A stretch of DNA of 47,095 bases from Sphingomonas sp. Ant H11. Lineage in GTDB: Bacteria > Pseudomonadota > Alphaproteobacteria > Sphingomonadales > Sphingomonadaceae. The translations under genes and the position numbers were made by a program. Every line of letters starts with the position of its first letter. The first letter of the stretch is position 1. The DNA lies in the NCBI RefSeq assembly GCF_000797515.1, contig NZ_JSBN01000032.1, positions 1 through 47,095 of the forward strand, given 5' to 3'. Shown in pieces: positions 10,656 through 19,615 of the stretch. The notes under the pieces were generated by a model. It did not search any database and was not told the DNA's origin. It was given only the letters and a program-made list of their open reading frames with translations.

Positions 10656-10681
10656 AAGGCCCGCCAGCGATGGCGGGCCTT
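10656..10681 (+). terminator. Rho-independent terminator after recA
   Basis: Perfect 11-bp stem AAGGCCCGCCA / TGGCGGGCCTT with a GCGA tetraloop, followed by TCAT. It is about 110 nt after the recA stop and ahead of the GST gene. Confidence 0.75.
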
Positions 10682-10812
10682 TCATATTGCGGCGGCGGGA
10701 TGGCCGGAGTGCAGAGTGGCGACCCCCGGCGTCGGGCACCGCAAGGTAGCGTGTGACTTGTGTGCCGCATCGCTGCTAGGATGCGGGCAACAAGCCGACC
10801 CGGAGAGTCCTC

Positions 10813-11444
10813 ATGACCTTGATCGTCCACCATCTCGAAAACTCGCGCTCGCAGCGGATTCTGTGGATGCTCGAGGAACTCGGGCTCCCCTATGAAATCA
10901 AGCGCTATGAGCGGAACAAGCAGACGATGCTGGCTCCGCCCGAACTCAAGCGAATCCACCCGCTTGGCAAATCGCCGGTGCTCGAGGATACCGAGCTGGG
11001 GGATGTGATCGTCGAAACGGGCGCGATTGTCGAGTATCTGGTCGAGCGCGGCGATGGTCGGTTGGGGCCCCCCGCGCACCGCGATGGTGTGCTGCGCTAT
11101 CGCCAGTTCCTGCATTATGCCGAAGGTCGATGATGCCGCCGCTGCTCGTGCTGCTGGTCGTCAACCGCATTCCGCTGCTGGGCAAGACCGCCGCCAAGCG
11201 TATCCAACCGATGATCGACGTCCATCTCGATTATGTCGAAGCCGAGCTGTCGAGCCGTCCATGGTTTGCGGGCGACACGATCACGGGTGCCGACATCATG
11301 ATGAGCTTCCCGCTGGAGGCCGCGCGCAGCCGCGCGGGCCTCGATGCCTCGCGCCCGGCGACGATCGCGTGGCTCGACAAGATCCACGCGCGCCCGGCCT
11401 ATCAGGCGGCGCTCGCCAAGGGTGGACCCTATGCCTATGCGTGA
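10813..11444 (+). CDS. Glutathione S-transferase (frameshifted)
   Basis: Two-domain cytosolic GST. The N-terminal thioredoxin-fold domain has HHLENSRSQRILWMLEELGL and PLGKSPVLED, with the glutathione-contacting Glu/Thr region VETGAIVEYL. The helical C-terminal domain, in another frame, has HLDYVEAELSSRPWFAGDTI and ADIMMSFPLEAA. One T appears missing near 11127; restoring it reads HYAEGSMMPPLLVLLV across the domain linker. Repaired length about 210 residues, typical. ATG at 10813 has GGAGAG upstream. Electrophilic substrate unknown. Confidence 0.9.
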
Positions 11445-11470
11445 CGGGCGTCTTTAAAGCGGATCGGACC

Positions 11471-11558
11471 CCGTTCGCCCTGAGCTTGTCGAAGGGCTCC
11501 TATCCCAGCGCGGTGAGCGCGCGGGGAAGAAGGGCTTCGACAGGCTCAGCCCGAACGG
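11471..11558. repeat. intergenic inverted repeat (CCTTCGACAAGCTCAGG type)
   Basis: Left arm at 11471-11497 (CCGTTCGCCCTGAGCTTGTC plus GAAGGGC) and an imperfect reverse-complementary right arm at 11532-11558 (GCTTCGACAGGCTCAGCCCG plus AACGG) flank a 34-nt spacer. This motif recurs between genes in many sphingomonad and other proteobacterial genomes, REP-like. It lies between the convergent GST and symporter genes and may also act as a terminator. Confidence 0.75.
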
Positions 11559-11591
11559 CTTTTGGGCGGTCCTGCTTAAGATTAACCGGCG

Positions 11592-12899
11592 CTATGCGTG
11601 ATCGGCGCGCGGCAGTTCGTTCAGGCCGATCTCGGGAGGCTCGGGCGCTTCCAGCGTCCCCTCCCATTTGGCGATGACGCTGGCGGCGATGGCATTGCCG
11701 ACGACGTTGGTGGCCGAGCGCCCCATGTCGAGGAAATGGTCGACGGCGAGGATCAGCAGCAGGCCGGCCTCGGGGATGTGGAACACGGGCAAGGTCGCCG
11801 CGATCACCACCAGGCTGGCGCGCGGCACGCCGGCGATCCCCTTGGAGGTGATCAGCAAGGTCAGCAGCATCGTCACCTGCGCGCCGATCGACAGATGGAT
11901 GTCGTAAGCCTGGGCGATGAACAGCGACGCGAAGGTCATGTACATCATCGACCCGTCGAGGTTGAACGAATAGCCGAGCGGGACGACGAAGCCGGCGATC
12001 TTGGGCGGCACGCCGAAGCGCTCCAGCGCCTCCAGCACGCGCGGCAGCGCTGCCTCGGACGAGGCGGTGGAAAAGCCGATCATCAACGGCGCGCCGATAT
12101 AGCGCAGCAAGCTGCGCGTGCGCGGGCCGACGATGAGGTAGCACAGGCCGAACAGCAGCGCCCACAACACTGCCAAGCCGAAATAGAAGCTTCCCATGAA
12201 GTAAGCGAGGTTCTTGATGACGCCGGGGCCCTGCTCGGTCAGCGTGGCGGAGACAGCGGCGAACACCGCCAGCGGCGCGAACATCATCACATAATTGGTG
12301 ATTTGCAGCATCACCGCGACCAAGGCCTCGGTCGCGCGGACGAGCGGGGCGGCTTTCTCGCCGACCGCCGAAATCGCGACGCCGAGGAACACCGAAAAGA
12401 CCACGATCTGCAGGATTTCGTTGGTCGCCATCGCATCGAAGATCGACGAGGGCACGACATGGGTGACGAACTTGGCGAGATCGAACCCGGCCTTGTCGAG
12501 CCCGGTGCCGACGGTCACGGGCGGCACCACCAGATGCGGCGTGAGGCCGAGCACTTCACCCAGCGACGCGGTGACATGGAACAGCACCAGCCCGAGCGAG
12601 AGCGACAACAGGCTCGCGCCGACGAACCACGCCACCGCACGCAGGCCGATCCGCCCGAGCGCGCCGGTGCCGCCCATATGCGTGATGCCGACGACGAGGG
12701 TCGAGAGCACCAGCGGCGCGATGATCATCTTGATCAGCCGCAGGAACACCGTGGTGATGATCGAAATATAGCCGGCGATCTCCTTCAGCCGCGCTGCGCT
12801 GGCGGGGGTGCCGTCATCGATCGTGGCGTTGAGCGTCCATCCCACGGCGAGGCCCAGCACCAGCGCGATCAGGATATAGGTCGTCAATCGCTTCGCCAC
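11592..12899 (-). CDS. Dicarboxylate/amino acid:cation symporter (DAACS family)
   Basis: Secondary transporter of the GltPh/DctA family, taking up C4-dicarboxylates or acidic amino acids with Na+ or H+. The 435-residue protein has the family's multi-helix plan and C-terminal transport core: re-entrant loop GFSTASSEAALP, the SFNLDGSMMY motif (equivalent of NMDGT), TSKGIAGVPRA and DMGRSATNVVGN in TM8. The GTG start at 12899 follows GGGGTGA. Substrate cannot be assigned: the TM8 region has an Arg in DMGRSATN, which is compatible with either dicarboxylate or glutamate/aspartate transporters. Confidence 0.92.
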   Translation of the reverse strand: MAKRLTTYILIALVLGLAVGWTLNATIDDGTPASAARLKEIAGYISIITTVFLRLIKMIIAPLVLSTLVVGITHMGGTGALGRIGLRAVAWFVGASLLSLSLGLVLFHVTASLGEVLGLTPHLVVPPVTVGTGLDKAGFDLAKFVTHVVPSSIFDAMATNEILQIVVFSVFLGVAISAVGEKAAPLVRATEALVAVMLQITNYVMMFAPLAVFAAVSATLTEQGPGVIKNLAYFMGSFYFGLAVLWALLFGLCYLIVGPRTRSLLRYIGAPLMIGFSTASSEAALPRVLEALERFGVPPKIAGFVVPLGYSFNLDGSMMYMTFASLFIAQAYDIHLSIGAQVTMLLTLLITSKGIAGVPRASLVVIAATLPVFHIPEAGLLLILAVDHFLDMGRSATNVVGNAIAASVIAKWEGTLEAPEPPEIGLNELPRADHA

Positions 12900-13033
12900 A
12901 TGTCACCCCTTTTTGTCGTTCGTGTCATCAACGGGAGAAAGTGCGAGCGGTCAAGCCGAAGCGCTGCGTTGCTGCGTTGCGGCGGGCGCTTTCCGCTGGC
13001 ACAGTTACGCCAAGGACAAAGGGGCGCGAGACG

Positions 13034-14290
13034 ATGAAGATGTTGACGCGGCGTGGGTTTGCAGCCGGAGCGGCGTTGCTGCCGGTGTTTTCGGCCAGTG
13101 GCGTTCTGCGCGCGGCCGAGCCCGATCTCGCCGGTTTGCGCAATATCGCCAGCGGCGCGGTGGCGATCGGGCCGGGCGAGCGCAGCGCCCGCATCGCCCG
13201 CGCGCAGGCGCTGATGAACGCGCAGGGCATCGGCGCGGTGCTGATCGAATCGGGATCGAGCCTGGTCTATTTCACCGGGGTGACCTGGTTTCGCAGCGAG
13301 CGCCTGACCGCGGCGATTCTGCCGGTCGAGGGCGAGCCGTGCATCGTCACGCCGTTCTTCGAGGAACCCTCGGTCCGCCAGACGCTGGGCGTCGCGGCTG
13401 ACGTGCGCGTGTGGCAGGAGGATGAGGATCCGCTGAAGCTGGTCGCGGGCTTCCTGCGCGAGCGCAAGCTGGCGGAGCGGCCGATCGGCATCGAGGAGAC
13501 GGTGCGCTATTTCGCGGTCGACGGTCTGCCGCGGGCGCTGCCGGGGGCGAAGATCGTCTCGGCCAATCCGGTCGTGCGCGGGGTGCGGATGCGCAAGACC
13601 GCGCCCGAGATCGCGCTGATGCAGACCGCGACCGACGTGACGATCGCCGCCTATCGCTGGACCTGGCCGCGCGTGGAAAAGGGCATGAAGCCTGCGGACA
13701 TCGCCGCGCTGATGAACGCCGCCACACGGCAATTGGGCGGGGCACCCGAATTCGCGTTGGTGCTGATCGGCCCGGCGGCGGCGCTGCCGCATGGCAGCCA
13801 CGAACCGCAAGTGGTGGCGGACGGGCAGATCGTGCTGATGGATTGCGGCTGCACCGTGCAGGGCTATCAGTCCGACGTCTCGCGCACCTTCGTGTTCGGC
13901 AGCGCGAGCACGGAACAGCGCACGGTGTGGGATCAGGTGCGCGCTGGCCAAGCCACGGCCTTCGCCGCCGCCCAGGTCGGCACGCCGGCGGGGGCGGTGG
14001 ATGATGCGGTGCGCGGGTTTTATGCGTCGCTCGGCTATGGGCCGGGCTATCGCTTGCCCGGCCTCTCGCACCGCACCGGCCACGGCATCGGGCTTGACGG
14101 GCATGAGCCGGTCAACCTCGTCCACGGCGAAACCATGCGGCTGGCCGAGGGCATGTGCTTTTCGGACGAGCCGGGCCTGTATCTGCCGGGCAAGTTCGGC
14201 GTGCGGCTGGAGGATTGCTTCCACATGACCGCGAGCGGGCCGAAATGGTTCAGCGTGCCGCCGACGTCGATTGATGCGCCGTTGGGGTGA
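13034..14290 (+). CDS. M24 family Xaa-Pro peptidase, Tat-exported
   Basis: Creatinase/aminopeptidase P-type metallopeptidase of 418 residues. The N-terminus MKMLTRRGFAAGAALLPVFS has a twin-arginine motif and hydrophobic stretch, so Tat export to the periplasm is likely. After a creatinase-like N-terminal domain, the pita-bread domain keeps all metal ligands: Asp residues in LMDCGC and GYQSDVSRTF, His in RTGHGIGLDGHE, Glu in SDEPGLYLPG and Glu in GVRLEDCF. Start chosen at 13034 because translation from 12941 would bury the signal peptide. It is divergent from the symporter; a peptide-recycling role is inferred. Confidence 0.9.
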   Translation: MKMLTRRGFAAGAALLPVFSASGVLRAAEPDLAGLRNIASGAVAIGPGERSARIARAQALMNAQGIGAVLIESGSSLVYFTGVTWFRSERLTAAILPVEGEPCIVTPFFEEPSVRQTLGVAADVRVWQEDEDPLKLVAGFLRERKLAERPIGIEETVRYFAVDGLPRALPGAKIVSANPVVRGVRMRKTAPEIALMQTATDVTIAAYRWTWPRVEKGMKPADIAALMNAATRQLGGAPEFALVLIGPAAALPHGSHEPQVVADGQIVLMDCGCTVQGYQSDVSRTFVFGSASTEQRTVWDQVRAGQATAFAAAQVGTPAGAVDDAVRGFYASLGYGPGYRLPGLSHRTGHGIGLDGHEPVNLVHGETMRLAEGMCFSDEPGLYLPGKFGVRLEDCFHMTASGPKWFSVPPTSIDAPLG

Positions 14291-14421
14291 GGGGGCGGGG
14301 GATGTAAGCTGGGTGGCCAATTGTGCCGAAGCAGCCGGATTGGTGGGACGCGGACGTCGCTTTCCATGCATCTGCCTGTTCGGTAGGCTTGGCATTCAGA
14401 CGATTGGAACGGGGTGGGGAT

Positions 14422-14976
14422 ATGGTGAGACGCTCGTTCATCGCGGGCCTTGTCGGCGCAATCGGTTTTGGCAGAGTAAGGGCGAGTGAAATGGTCACGC
14501 GCTTCCCGCCAGTTCCAACATGGCACCCCTCATTTGAACAGCCGCTTGATGAAGTCGTCGGGCGCGTGAACTACTATACAAATGGCAAACGGGACTTCGT
14601 GGTCTTCACGCATGGCACTTGCATCATACTCGAAGATGGCCTGTCCGACGCGGGTGCCAGCGCCTTCGCGTTAAAGACGCTTGCCGAAATACTTGGCTTC
14701 CATCCGGATATGAACCCTGCGCCTATGGACGATGGGAACATCATTGTTCGCTACAACCATCCCGCCGTGAACGTTGTATTGAACGCGGTAGCCAAGACTC
14801 ACTGGTCAGAGATTGAGAGAATGCATTTGGAAGGGCTCACGAAGTCTGAGGTTCTTATAACACCGCTTGGACCCAATAAGTTTGATGACTTTGGAAAACA
14901 GGCGCTTCTGGGCAGAGCGTATATGTTCATGGACGCTCAGCATCCGAAGATTAAAGCGATTCATCGCCATCGGTAG
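14422..14976 (+). CDS. putative exported protein of unknown function
   Basis: A 184-residue protein with an N-terminal MVRRSFIAGLVGAIGFGRVR segment that resembles a short signal, possibly Tat-type (RRSF). The mature part contains VNYYTNGKRDFVVFTHGTC, GASAFALKTLAEILGFHPD and VVLNAVAKTHWSEIERMHLE. I recognise no family. GC content is visibly lower and codon use different (AAG/TTT/ATA-rich stretches) from its neighbours, which suggests recent acquisition. The ATG at 14422 is preceded by GGGGA; upstream in-frame codons exist but look like intergenic sequence. No partner gene is evident. Confidence 0.68.
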   Translation: MVRRSFIAGLVGAIGFGRVRASEMVTRFPPVPTWHPSFEQPLDEVVGRVNYYTNGKRDFVVFTHGTCIILEDGLSDAGASAFALKTLAEILGFHPDMNPAPMDDGNIIVRYNHPAVNVVLNAVAKTHWSEIERMHLEGLTKSEVLITPLGPNKFDDFGKQALLGRAYMFMDAQHPKIKAIHRHR

Positions 14977-15043
14977 CGTCCGCTTCTGCTCGCAAACAGG
15001 CCGCCCGCGGTTTTGATGCTATGATCAGTTCGTCCCACCACAC

Positions 15044-15150
15044 GCTTCCCCGACGAAGGCCGGGGCCCAGTGGTGGGCGGGTTATGGCGGGGGCTGGTCT
15101 TTCTTGCATCTGCCCTACCTACTGGGCCCCCGGCCTTCGCCGGGGGAAGC
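15044..15150. repeat. intergenic inverted repeat (CCCCGGCGAAGGCCGGGGCCCAG type)
   Basis: Arms at 15044-15071 (GCTTCCCCGACGAAGGCCGG plus GGCCCAGT) and 15121-15150 (ACTGGGCCCCCGGCCTTCGC plus CGGGGGAAGC) are nearly perfect reverse complements around a 49-nt spacer. Related palindromes recur between genes in many alphaproteobacteria. This copy sits between the convergent orphan gene and TPR gene. Confidence 0.75.
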
Positions 15151-15174
15151 GCGTCTTGGGGCGGCGCGCTCCCG

Positions 15175-16833
15175 TCAGATCAACGCCGCCGAGAACGCGC
15201 TCTTATCGCCGTGCCAGCGCGCCACCGCCGCCGCCCGGTCCTTTTCCGCCGCTGCCGTCTGCCCCAGCGCTGTCAGCGCGTCGGCCCTGATCGACAGGCT
15301 CACCGGGTCGAGCGGGCGGCGGGCGAGGGCGGCGTTGGCTTGGGCGAGCGCTTGCTGGGCATCGCCCGTGGCCAGCAAAGCGGCGGCGAGGCTGCGTTCG
15401 GTTGGATACCACCACACGGGCGGATCATCGAAATGGACCAGGACCTTGGAGGTCTCGATCTTCGCCGCCGTGCGATACGCTTTCACCGCGTCGTCCGGGC
15501 GGTGTTCCAGCATGGCGGCGCGGCCTTCCAGCACGGCCTTGGCGATGCGCATCAGCGCGGTTGCCTGCAGGCTGGCATCTTCCTTGTCGGCGGGGCCAGC
15601 ACGCAGCGGGATCGCTGCTGCTTCGGCACGGACTGCGGCGGCATTGCCGAGGCGCGCATAGGCTTCGCCGCGCGCATAATGGCGATAGGCGCGCAGGAAG
15701 CCGTATGCCGCGCCGGGTTCGGGCAGCGCCAGCACTGCCGCCGGATCGGCGAAGCGGCCTTGGGCGAAATAGGCGGTGCCGCCGACCATTTGCTGGAACG
15801 GATCGGATTTGGGTGCGCGCGACAGCGCCCCGAGGACGGGCTCGGACAGCGCCAATGCATCTTTCGCGTCGCCCGCGATCAACGCGCCGCCAATGCCGAA
15901 ATGGACGTTGTGCGCATGGTAAGGCTGGCGGAACACGCCGTCGGGCTCGGGCGCATGCGCGGCCTTCGCATCGGCCACGCCCAGCGCCGCCGCGCGGACA
16001 TTGGCGTCGGCGGCATCCTGATAGCGGCCGATCCAGTAATAGGTATGGCTCGGCATATGGATCAAATGGCTGGCGGCGGGGGCGAGCGCGGCGAGGCGGT
16101 CGGCATAGCGCTCGGCGCGGGCCGGGAAGCCGTTCATCTCGGTCGCGTGGATGTAGAAATGGATGGCGGGGGTGAAATCCGGGTTGCGCTTGAGCACCGT
16201 CTCGAGCAGCGCGACCGCGCGCGGCAGCGTGTCGCCGCGCTCGCCCAGCGCCGCCGGGATCATCCAGGCATCGGCGGCGAGCGTGAGCAGTTCGTCATTT
16301 TCGGGATGCGCGACCGCGATCGCTTCCATCGCGCGGGCGTAGGCGATGTCGCCGGGGCCTTTGCCGCCGCCATTTTTGTAGCGCAGCGCGAGGGCCGCGA
16401 GCAGTTGGCGTTCGAGCAGCGGGCCGCTCGCGGCCATCGGGATGGCGGCGTCGACCAGCTTGCCCATCTTCACTTGGGTGGCGGCGTCGACGGGGAAGTT
16501 GATCGTCGGGCCGCCCGACCAGGCTTCGCCCCAGCGGCACATCGCGCAGGCCGGGTCGAGTCGCGCGGCTTCGGCAAAGGCGGCGTGTCCGGCATCGTGC
16601 GCGAAGGCGTGGCTGAGTTGCAGGCCGTTGTCGAAAAAAAACGCCTGAGCCTGCGGCTTGGCGGTGCGGATCGGGAGCGCGCCCGCGCCGAAGCCGGGCA
16701 GGATGCGCGCGACGCTGGGGGCGATGGTGTCGTCGCCGCAAATGGCGTGCGGCGGCGCGCTGGCGGTCGCGCGCGCCACTTCGGCCGTGGGGGCGAGCAA
16801 CAGCAGCAGTGGCGCAATCTTCAACACGCGCAT
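15175..16833 (-). CDS. exported TPR-repeat protein
   Basis: A 552-residue protein with a signal-like start (MRVLKIAPLLLLLAP, cleavage near ARA-TA) followed by helical repeats typical of tetratricopeptide proteins: PHENxxLLTLAADAW-like, AVALLETVLKRNPDFTPAIH, GRYQDAADANVRAAALGV, and a C-terminal block ERSLAAALLATGDAQQALAQ then ANAALARRPLDPVSLSIRAD. Conserved His-rich stretches HFYIHATEMNG and HLIHMPSHTYYW suggest a specific subfamily, but I know no function. Reverse-strand reading continues open far upstream across alaS; the ATG at 16833, with GGGGA upstream and a signal peptide, is the sensible start. Divergent from alaS. Confidence 0.85.
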   Translation of the reverse strand: MRVLKIAPLLLLLAPTAEVARATASAPPHAICGDDTIAPSVARILPGFGAGALPIRTAKPQAQAFFFDNGLQLSHAFAHDAGHAAFAEAARLDPACAMCRWGEAWSGGPTINFPVDAATQVKMGKLVDAAIPMAASGPLLERQLLAALALRYKNGGGKGPGDIAYARAMEAIAVAHPENDELLTLAADAWMIPAALGERGDTLPRAVALLETVLKRNPDFTPAIHFYIHATEMNGFPARAERYADRLAALAPAASHLIHMPSHTYYWIGRYQDAADANVRAAALGVADAKAAHAPEPDGVFRQPYHAHNVHFGIGGALIAGDAKDALALSEPVLGALSRAPKSDPFQQMVGGTAYFAQGRFADPAAVLALPEPGAAYGFLRAYRHYARGEAYARLGNAAAVRAEAAAIPLRAGPADKEDASLQATALMRIAKAVLEGRAAMLEHRPDDAVKAYRTAAKIETSKVLVHFDDPPVWWYPTERSLAAALLATGDAQQALAQANAALARRPLDPVSLSIRADALTALGQTAAAEKDRAAAVARWHGDKSAFSAALI

Positions 16834-16926
16834 CACGGGTCCCCGGGCAAGTTCCCTGCGCGATAGCCGATCGCGACGAACCGAGCCATGCTTGAGATAC
16901 GCACGCGCCTCGCCTAAGCACCGGGC

Positions 16927-19581
16927 ATGACCCAGCTCTCGCTCTCGACCAACGACATTCGTCGCAGCTTCCTCGATTATTTCGCGGCCAATGGCCATGC
17001 GAAGGTCCCGTCCGCACCGTTGGTGCCGCAGAACGACCCGACGCTGATGTTCGTCAATGCCGGGATGGTGCCGTTCAAGAACGTGTTCACCGGCCTGGAA
17101 TCGCGGCCCTATTCGACCGCGACGTCTTCGCAAAAGTGCGTGCGCGCGGGCGGTAAGCATAATGACCTCGACAATGTCGGCTATACCGCGCGGCACCACA
17201 CTTTTTTCGAGATGCTCGGCAATTTCTCGTTCGGCGATTATTTCAAGGAACGCGCGATCACGCTCGCCTGGAATTTGCTGACCAAGGAATGGGGGCTCGA
17301 CCCCAACCGGCTGACCGTCACCGTCTATCACACCGATGACGAAGCGTTCGATTTGTGGCGCAAGATCGCGGGATTGCCCGAAGAGCGCATCATCCGCATC
17401 GCCACCAACGACAATTTCTGGTCGATGGGCGACACCGGCCCGTGCGGGCCGTGCTCGGAGATCTTCTTCGACCATGGCGACCATATTTATGGTGGCCCGC
17501 CGGGAAGCCCCGAGGAAGATGGCGACCGTTTCGTCGAGATCTGGAACCTCGTCTTCATGCAGTTCGACCAGGCCGCCGATGGCACGCGCACGCCGCTGCC
17601 GCGCCCGTCGATCGACACCGGCATGGGGCTGGAGCGCGTGGCCGCCGTGCTGCAGGGCGTGCACGACAATTATGATACCGACACCTTCAAGGCGCTGATC
17701 GCGGCGTCGGTGGCGCTGTCTGGCGCGCCGCTGACGCCCGAGACGCAGGCGAGCCACCGCGTGATTGCCGATCATTTGCGCTCGTCGGGCTTCCTCGTCG
17801 CCGATGGCGTGTTGCCCGCCAATGAGGGGCGTGGCTATGTGCTGCGCCGGATCATGCGCCGCGCGATGCGCCATGCGCATTTGCTGGGCGCGAAGGAGCC
17901 GTTGATGCACCGGCTGGTGTCGGCGCTGGTTTCGGAAATGGGTGCGGCTTACCCCGAACTGGTGCGCGCGCAGGCGTCGATCGAATCGACCTTGCTGCAG
18001 GAAGAAACGCAGTTCCGCCGCACCTTGGTGAACGGTTTGCGGCTGCTGGAAGAAGCGACCGCAGGGATGGCCGAAGGCGACACGCTGCCGGGCGAGACCG
18101 CGTTCAAGCTCTACGACACGTTCGGTTTTCCGTATGATTTGACCGAGGATGCGCTGCGGCGCCAGGGCTTCGGGATCGATCGCGCCGGGTTCGACACCGC
18201 CATGGCCGAGCAGAAGCGCGCCGCGCGCGCCGCTTGGAAGGGATCGGGCCAGCGCGCCTCGGATGATGTGTGGTTCGACATTGCCGAAGCCAGCGGCAGC
18301 ACCGAGTTCATCGGCTATGCCAGCGAAGAAGGCGAGGGCCAGGTCGTCGCGATCGTCAAGGATGGCGCGCGGGTCGAGCGCGCCGGGCCGGGGGAGACGG
18401 TCGAGATCGTCGTCAACCAGACGCCTTTCTATGCCGAGAGCGGCGGCCAAGTCGGCGATACCGGCACGCTGACGGGTGGCGGCGTGCTGGCGCATGTCGA
18501 GGATACGCGCAAATATCTCGGCCGCCTGTTCGCGCATCAGGCGAAGATCGAACAGGGCGAGATCGCGGTTGGCGATGCGCTGCATCTGACGATCGACAGC
18601 GGCCGGCGCGACCGGATTCGCGCCAACCATTCGGCGACGCACTTGCTGCACGAGGCGCTGCGCCAGCGGCTGGGGCTGCATGTCGCGCAAAAGGGCAGCC
18701 TGGTCGCGCCCGAGCGGCTGCGCTTCGACTTTTCGCAACCGACCGCGATCGACCCCGCCGCACTGGCGCAGGTCGAGGTCGACGTGAACCACCAGATCCG
18801 TGCCAACGGCCCGGTCACGACTCGCTTGATGACGCCCGACGAAGCGATCGCGGAAGGGGCGATGGCGCTGTTCGGTGAGAAATATGGCGACGAAGTGCGC
18901 GTCGTGTCGATGGGGCGCGAGGGCGACGAGATCTACTCGCTCGAACTGTGCGGCGGCACGCATGTCCGCGCGCTGGGCGACATTGGCCTGTTCACGGTGG
19001 TGAGCGAAGGCGCGGTGTCGAGCGGTGTGCGTCGCGTCGAGGCGCTGACGGGTGAGGCGGCGCGGTCTTACCTCACCTCGCGCGACGAGAAACTGCGCGA
19101 GGCGGCGACGGCGCTGAAATCCTCGCCCGACGAAGTACCGGCGCGCGTGGCGGCTTTGGTCGAGGACCGGCGGCGGCTGGAGCGTGAATTGGCCGAAGCC
19201 AAGAAGGCGCTGGCGCTGGGCGGCGGGGCCGGTGCGGCTGCGGCGGGGCCGGAAGAGGTTGGCGGCGTGCAGTTCCTCGGCCAGGTGGTCGAGGGGCTCG
19301 ACCCCAAGGGCCTGCGCGGCGCGGTGGACGAGATGAAGCAGCGCGTCGGCTCTGGCATTGCGATGATCGTCGCGGTCAATGAGGGACGTGCGTCGGTGGC
19401 GGTTGGTGTGACGGCCGATCTGGTCGCGACGCGCAGCGCGGTCGATCTGCTCAAGATCGCGGTAGCGACGCTGGGCGGGCAGGGTGGCGGCGGTCGCCCC
19501 GACATGGCGCAAGGCGGTGGGCCGGATGGTGCGAAGGGTGCCGAGGCGGTTGCGGCGGTGAAGGCCGCGCTGGCACGCTAA
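16927..19581 (+). CDS. alaS: Alanine--tRNA ligase
   Basis: Charges tRNA-Ala. The 884-residue protein is full length. The class II catalytic core has [40 protein letters not shown] and GNFSFGDYF; the editing domain has [12 protein letters not shown] with its HxxxH zinc ligands and [11 protein letters not shown]; the C-Ala domain follows a coiled linker rich in Glu, Lys and Ala ([18 protein letters not shown]) and ends with a Gly-rich segment ([16 protein letters not shown]) that binds tRNA. The ATG at 16927 matches the family start. Monocistronic, ended by a bidirectional terminator. Confidence 0.98.
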   Translation: MTQLSLSTNDIRRSFLDYFAANGHAKVPSAPLVPQNDPTLMFVNAGMVPFKNVFTGLESRPYSTATSSQKCVRAGGKHNDLDNVGYTARHHTFFEMLGNFSFGDYFKERAITLAWNLLTKEWGLDPNRLTVTVYHTDDEAFDLWRKIAGLPEERIIRIATNDNFWSMGDTGPCGPCSEIFFDHGDHIYGGPPGSPEEDGDRFVEIWNLVFMQFDQAADGTRTPLPRPSIDTGMGLERVAAVLQGVHDNYDTDTFKALIAASVALSGAPLTPETQASHRVIADHLRSSGFLVADGVLPANEGRGYVLRRIMRRAMRHAHLLGAKEPLMHRLVSALVSEMGAAYPELVRAQASIESTLLQEETQFRRTLVNGLRLLEEATAGMAEGDTLPGETAFKLYDTFGFPYDLTEDALRRQGFGIDRAGFDTAMAEQKRAARAAWKGSGQRASDDVWFDIAEASGSTEFIGYASEEGEGQVVAIVKDGARVERAGPGETVEIVVNQTPFYAESGGQVGDTGTLTGGGVLAHVEDTRKYLGRLFAHQAKIEQGEIAVGDALHLTIDSGRRDRIRANHSATHLLHEALRQRLGLHVAQKGSLVAPERLRFDFSQPTAIDPAALAQVEVDVNHQIRANGPVTTRLMTPDEAIAEGAMALFGEKYGDEVRVVSMGREGDEIYSLELCGGTHVRALGDIGLFTVVSEGAVSSGVRRVEALTGEAARSYLTSRDEKLREAATALKSSPDEVPARVAALVEDRRRLERELAEAKKALALGGGAGAAAAGPEEVGGVQFLGQVVEGLDPKGLRGAVDEMKQRVGSGIAMIVAVNEGRASVAVGVTADLVATRSAVDLLKIAVATLGGQGGGGRPDMAQGGGPDGAKGAEAVAAVKAALAR

Positions 19582-19588
19582 GCGCTCA

Positions 19589-19614
19589 CGCCGCAGTCTC
19601 GGTTGGCTGCGGCG
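19589..19614. terminator. bidirectional terminator between alaS and antiporter gene
   Basis: Perfect 8-bp stem CGCCGCAG / CTGCGGCG with a 10-nt loop in the 34-nt gap between two convergent genes. No strong T run on either side. Confidence 0.6.
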
Positions 19615-19615
19615 G

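Noticed and set aside
10766..10794. Possible GST promoter TGACTT, 17 bases, TAGGAT.
   Set aside because: Weak match to both hexamers; too likely by chance in this much intergenic sequence.
11598..13037. 479-codon plus-strand frame over the symporter gene.
   Set aside because: Low-complexity, Arg/His/Gln-rich translation antisense to a clear DAACS transporter; no start context.
16834..19512. Very long open frame on the minus strand antisense to alaS, joined to the TPR gene (1445 codons in total).
   Set aside because: It is an antisense shadow created by GC-rich codon bias; the translated part over alaS is Arg/His-rich with no domain, while alaS is a clear full-length gene. Only the signal-peptide-led part from 16833 is real.
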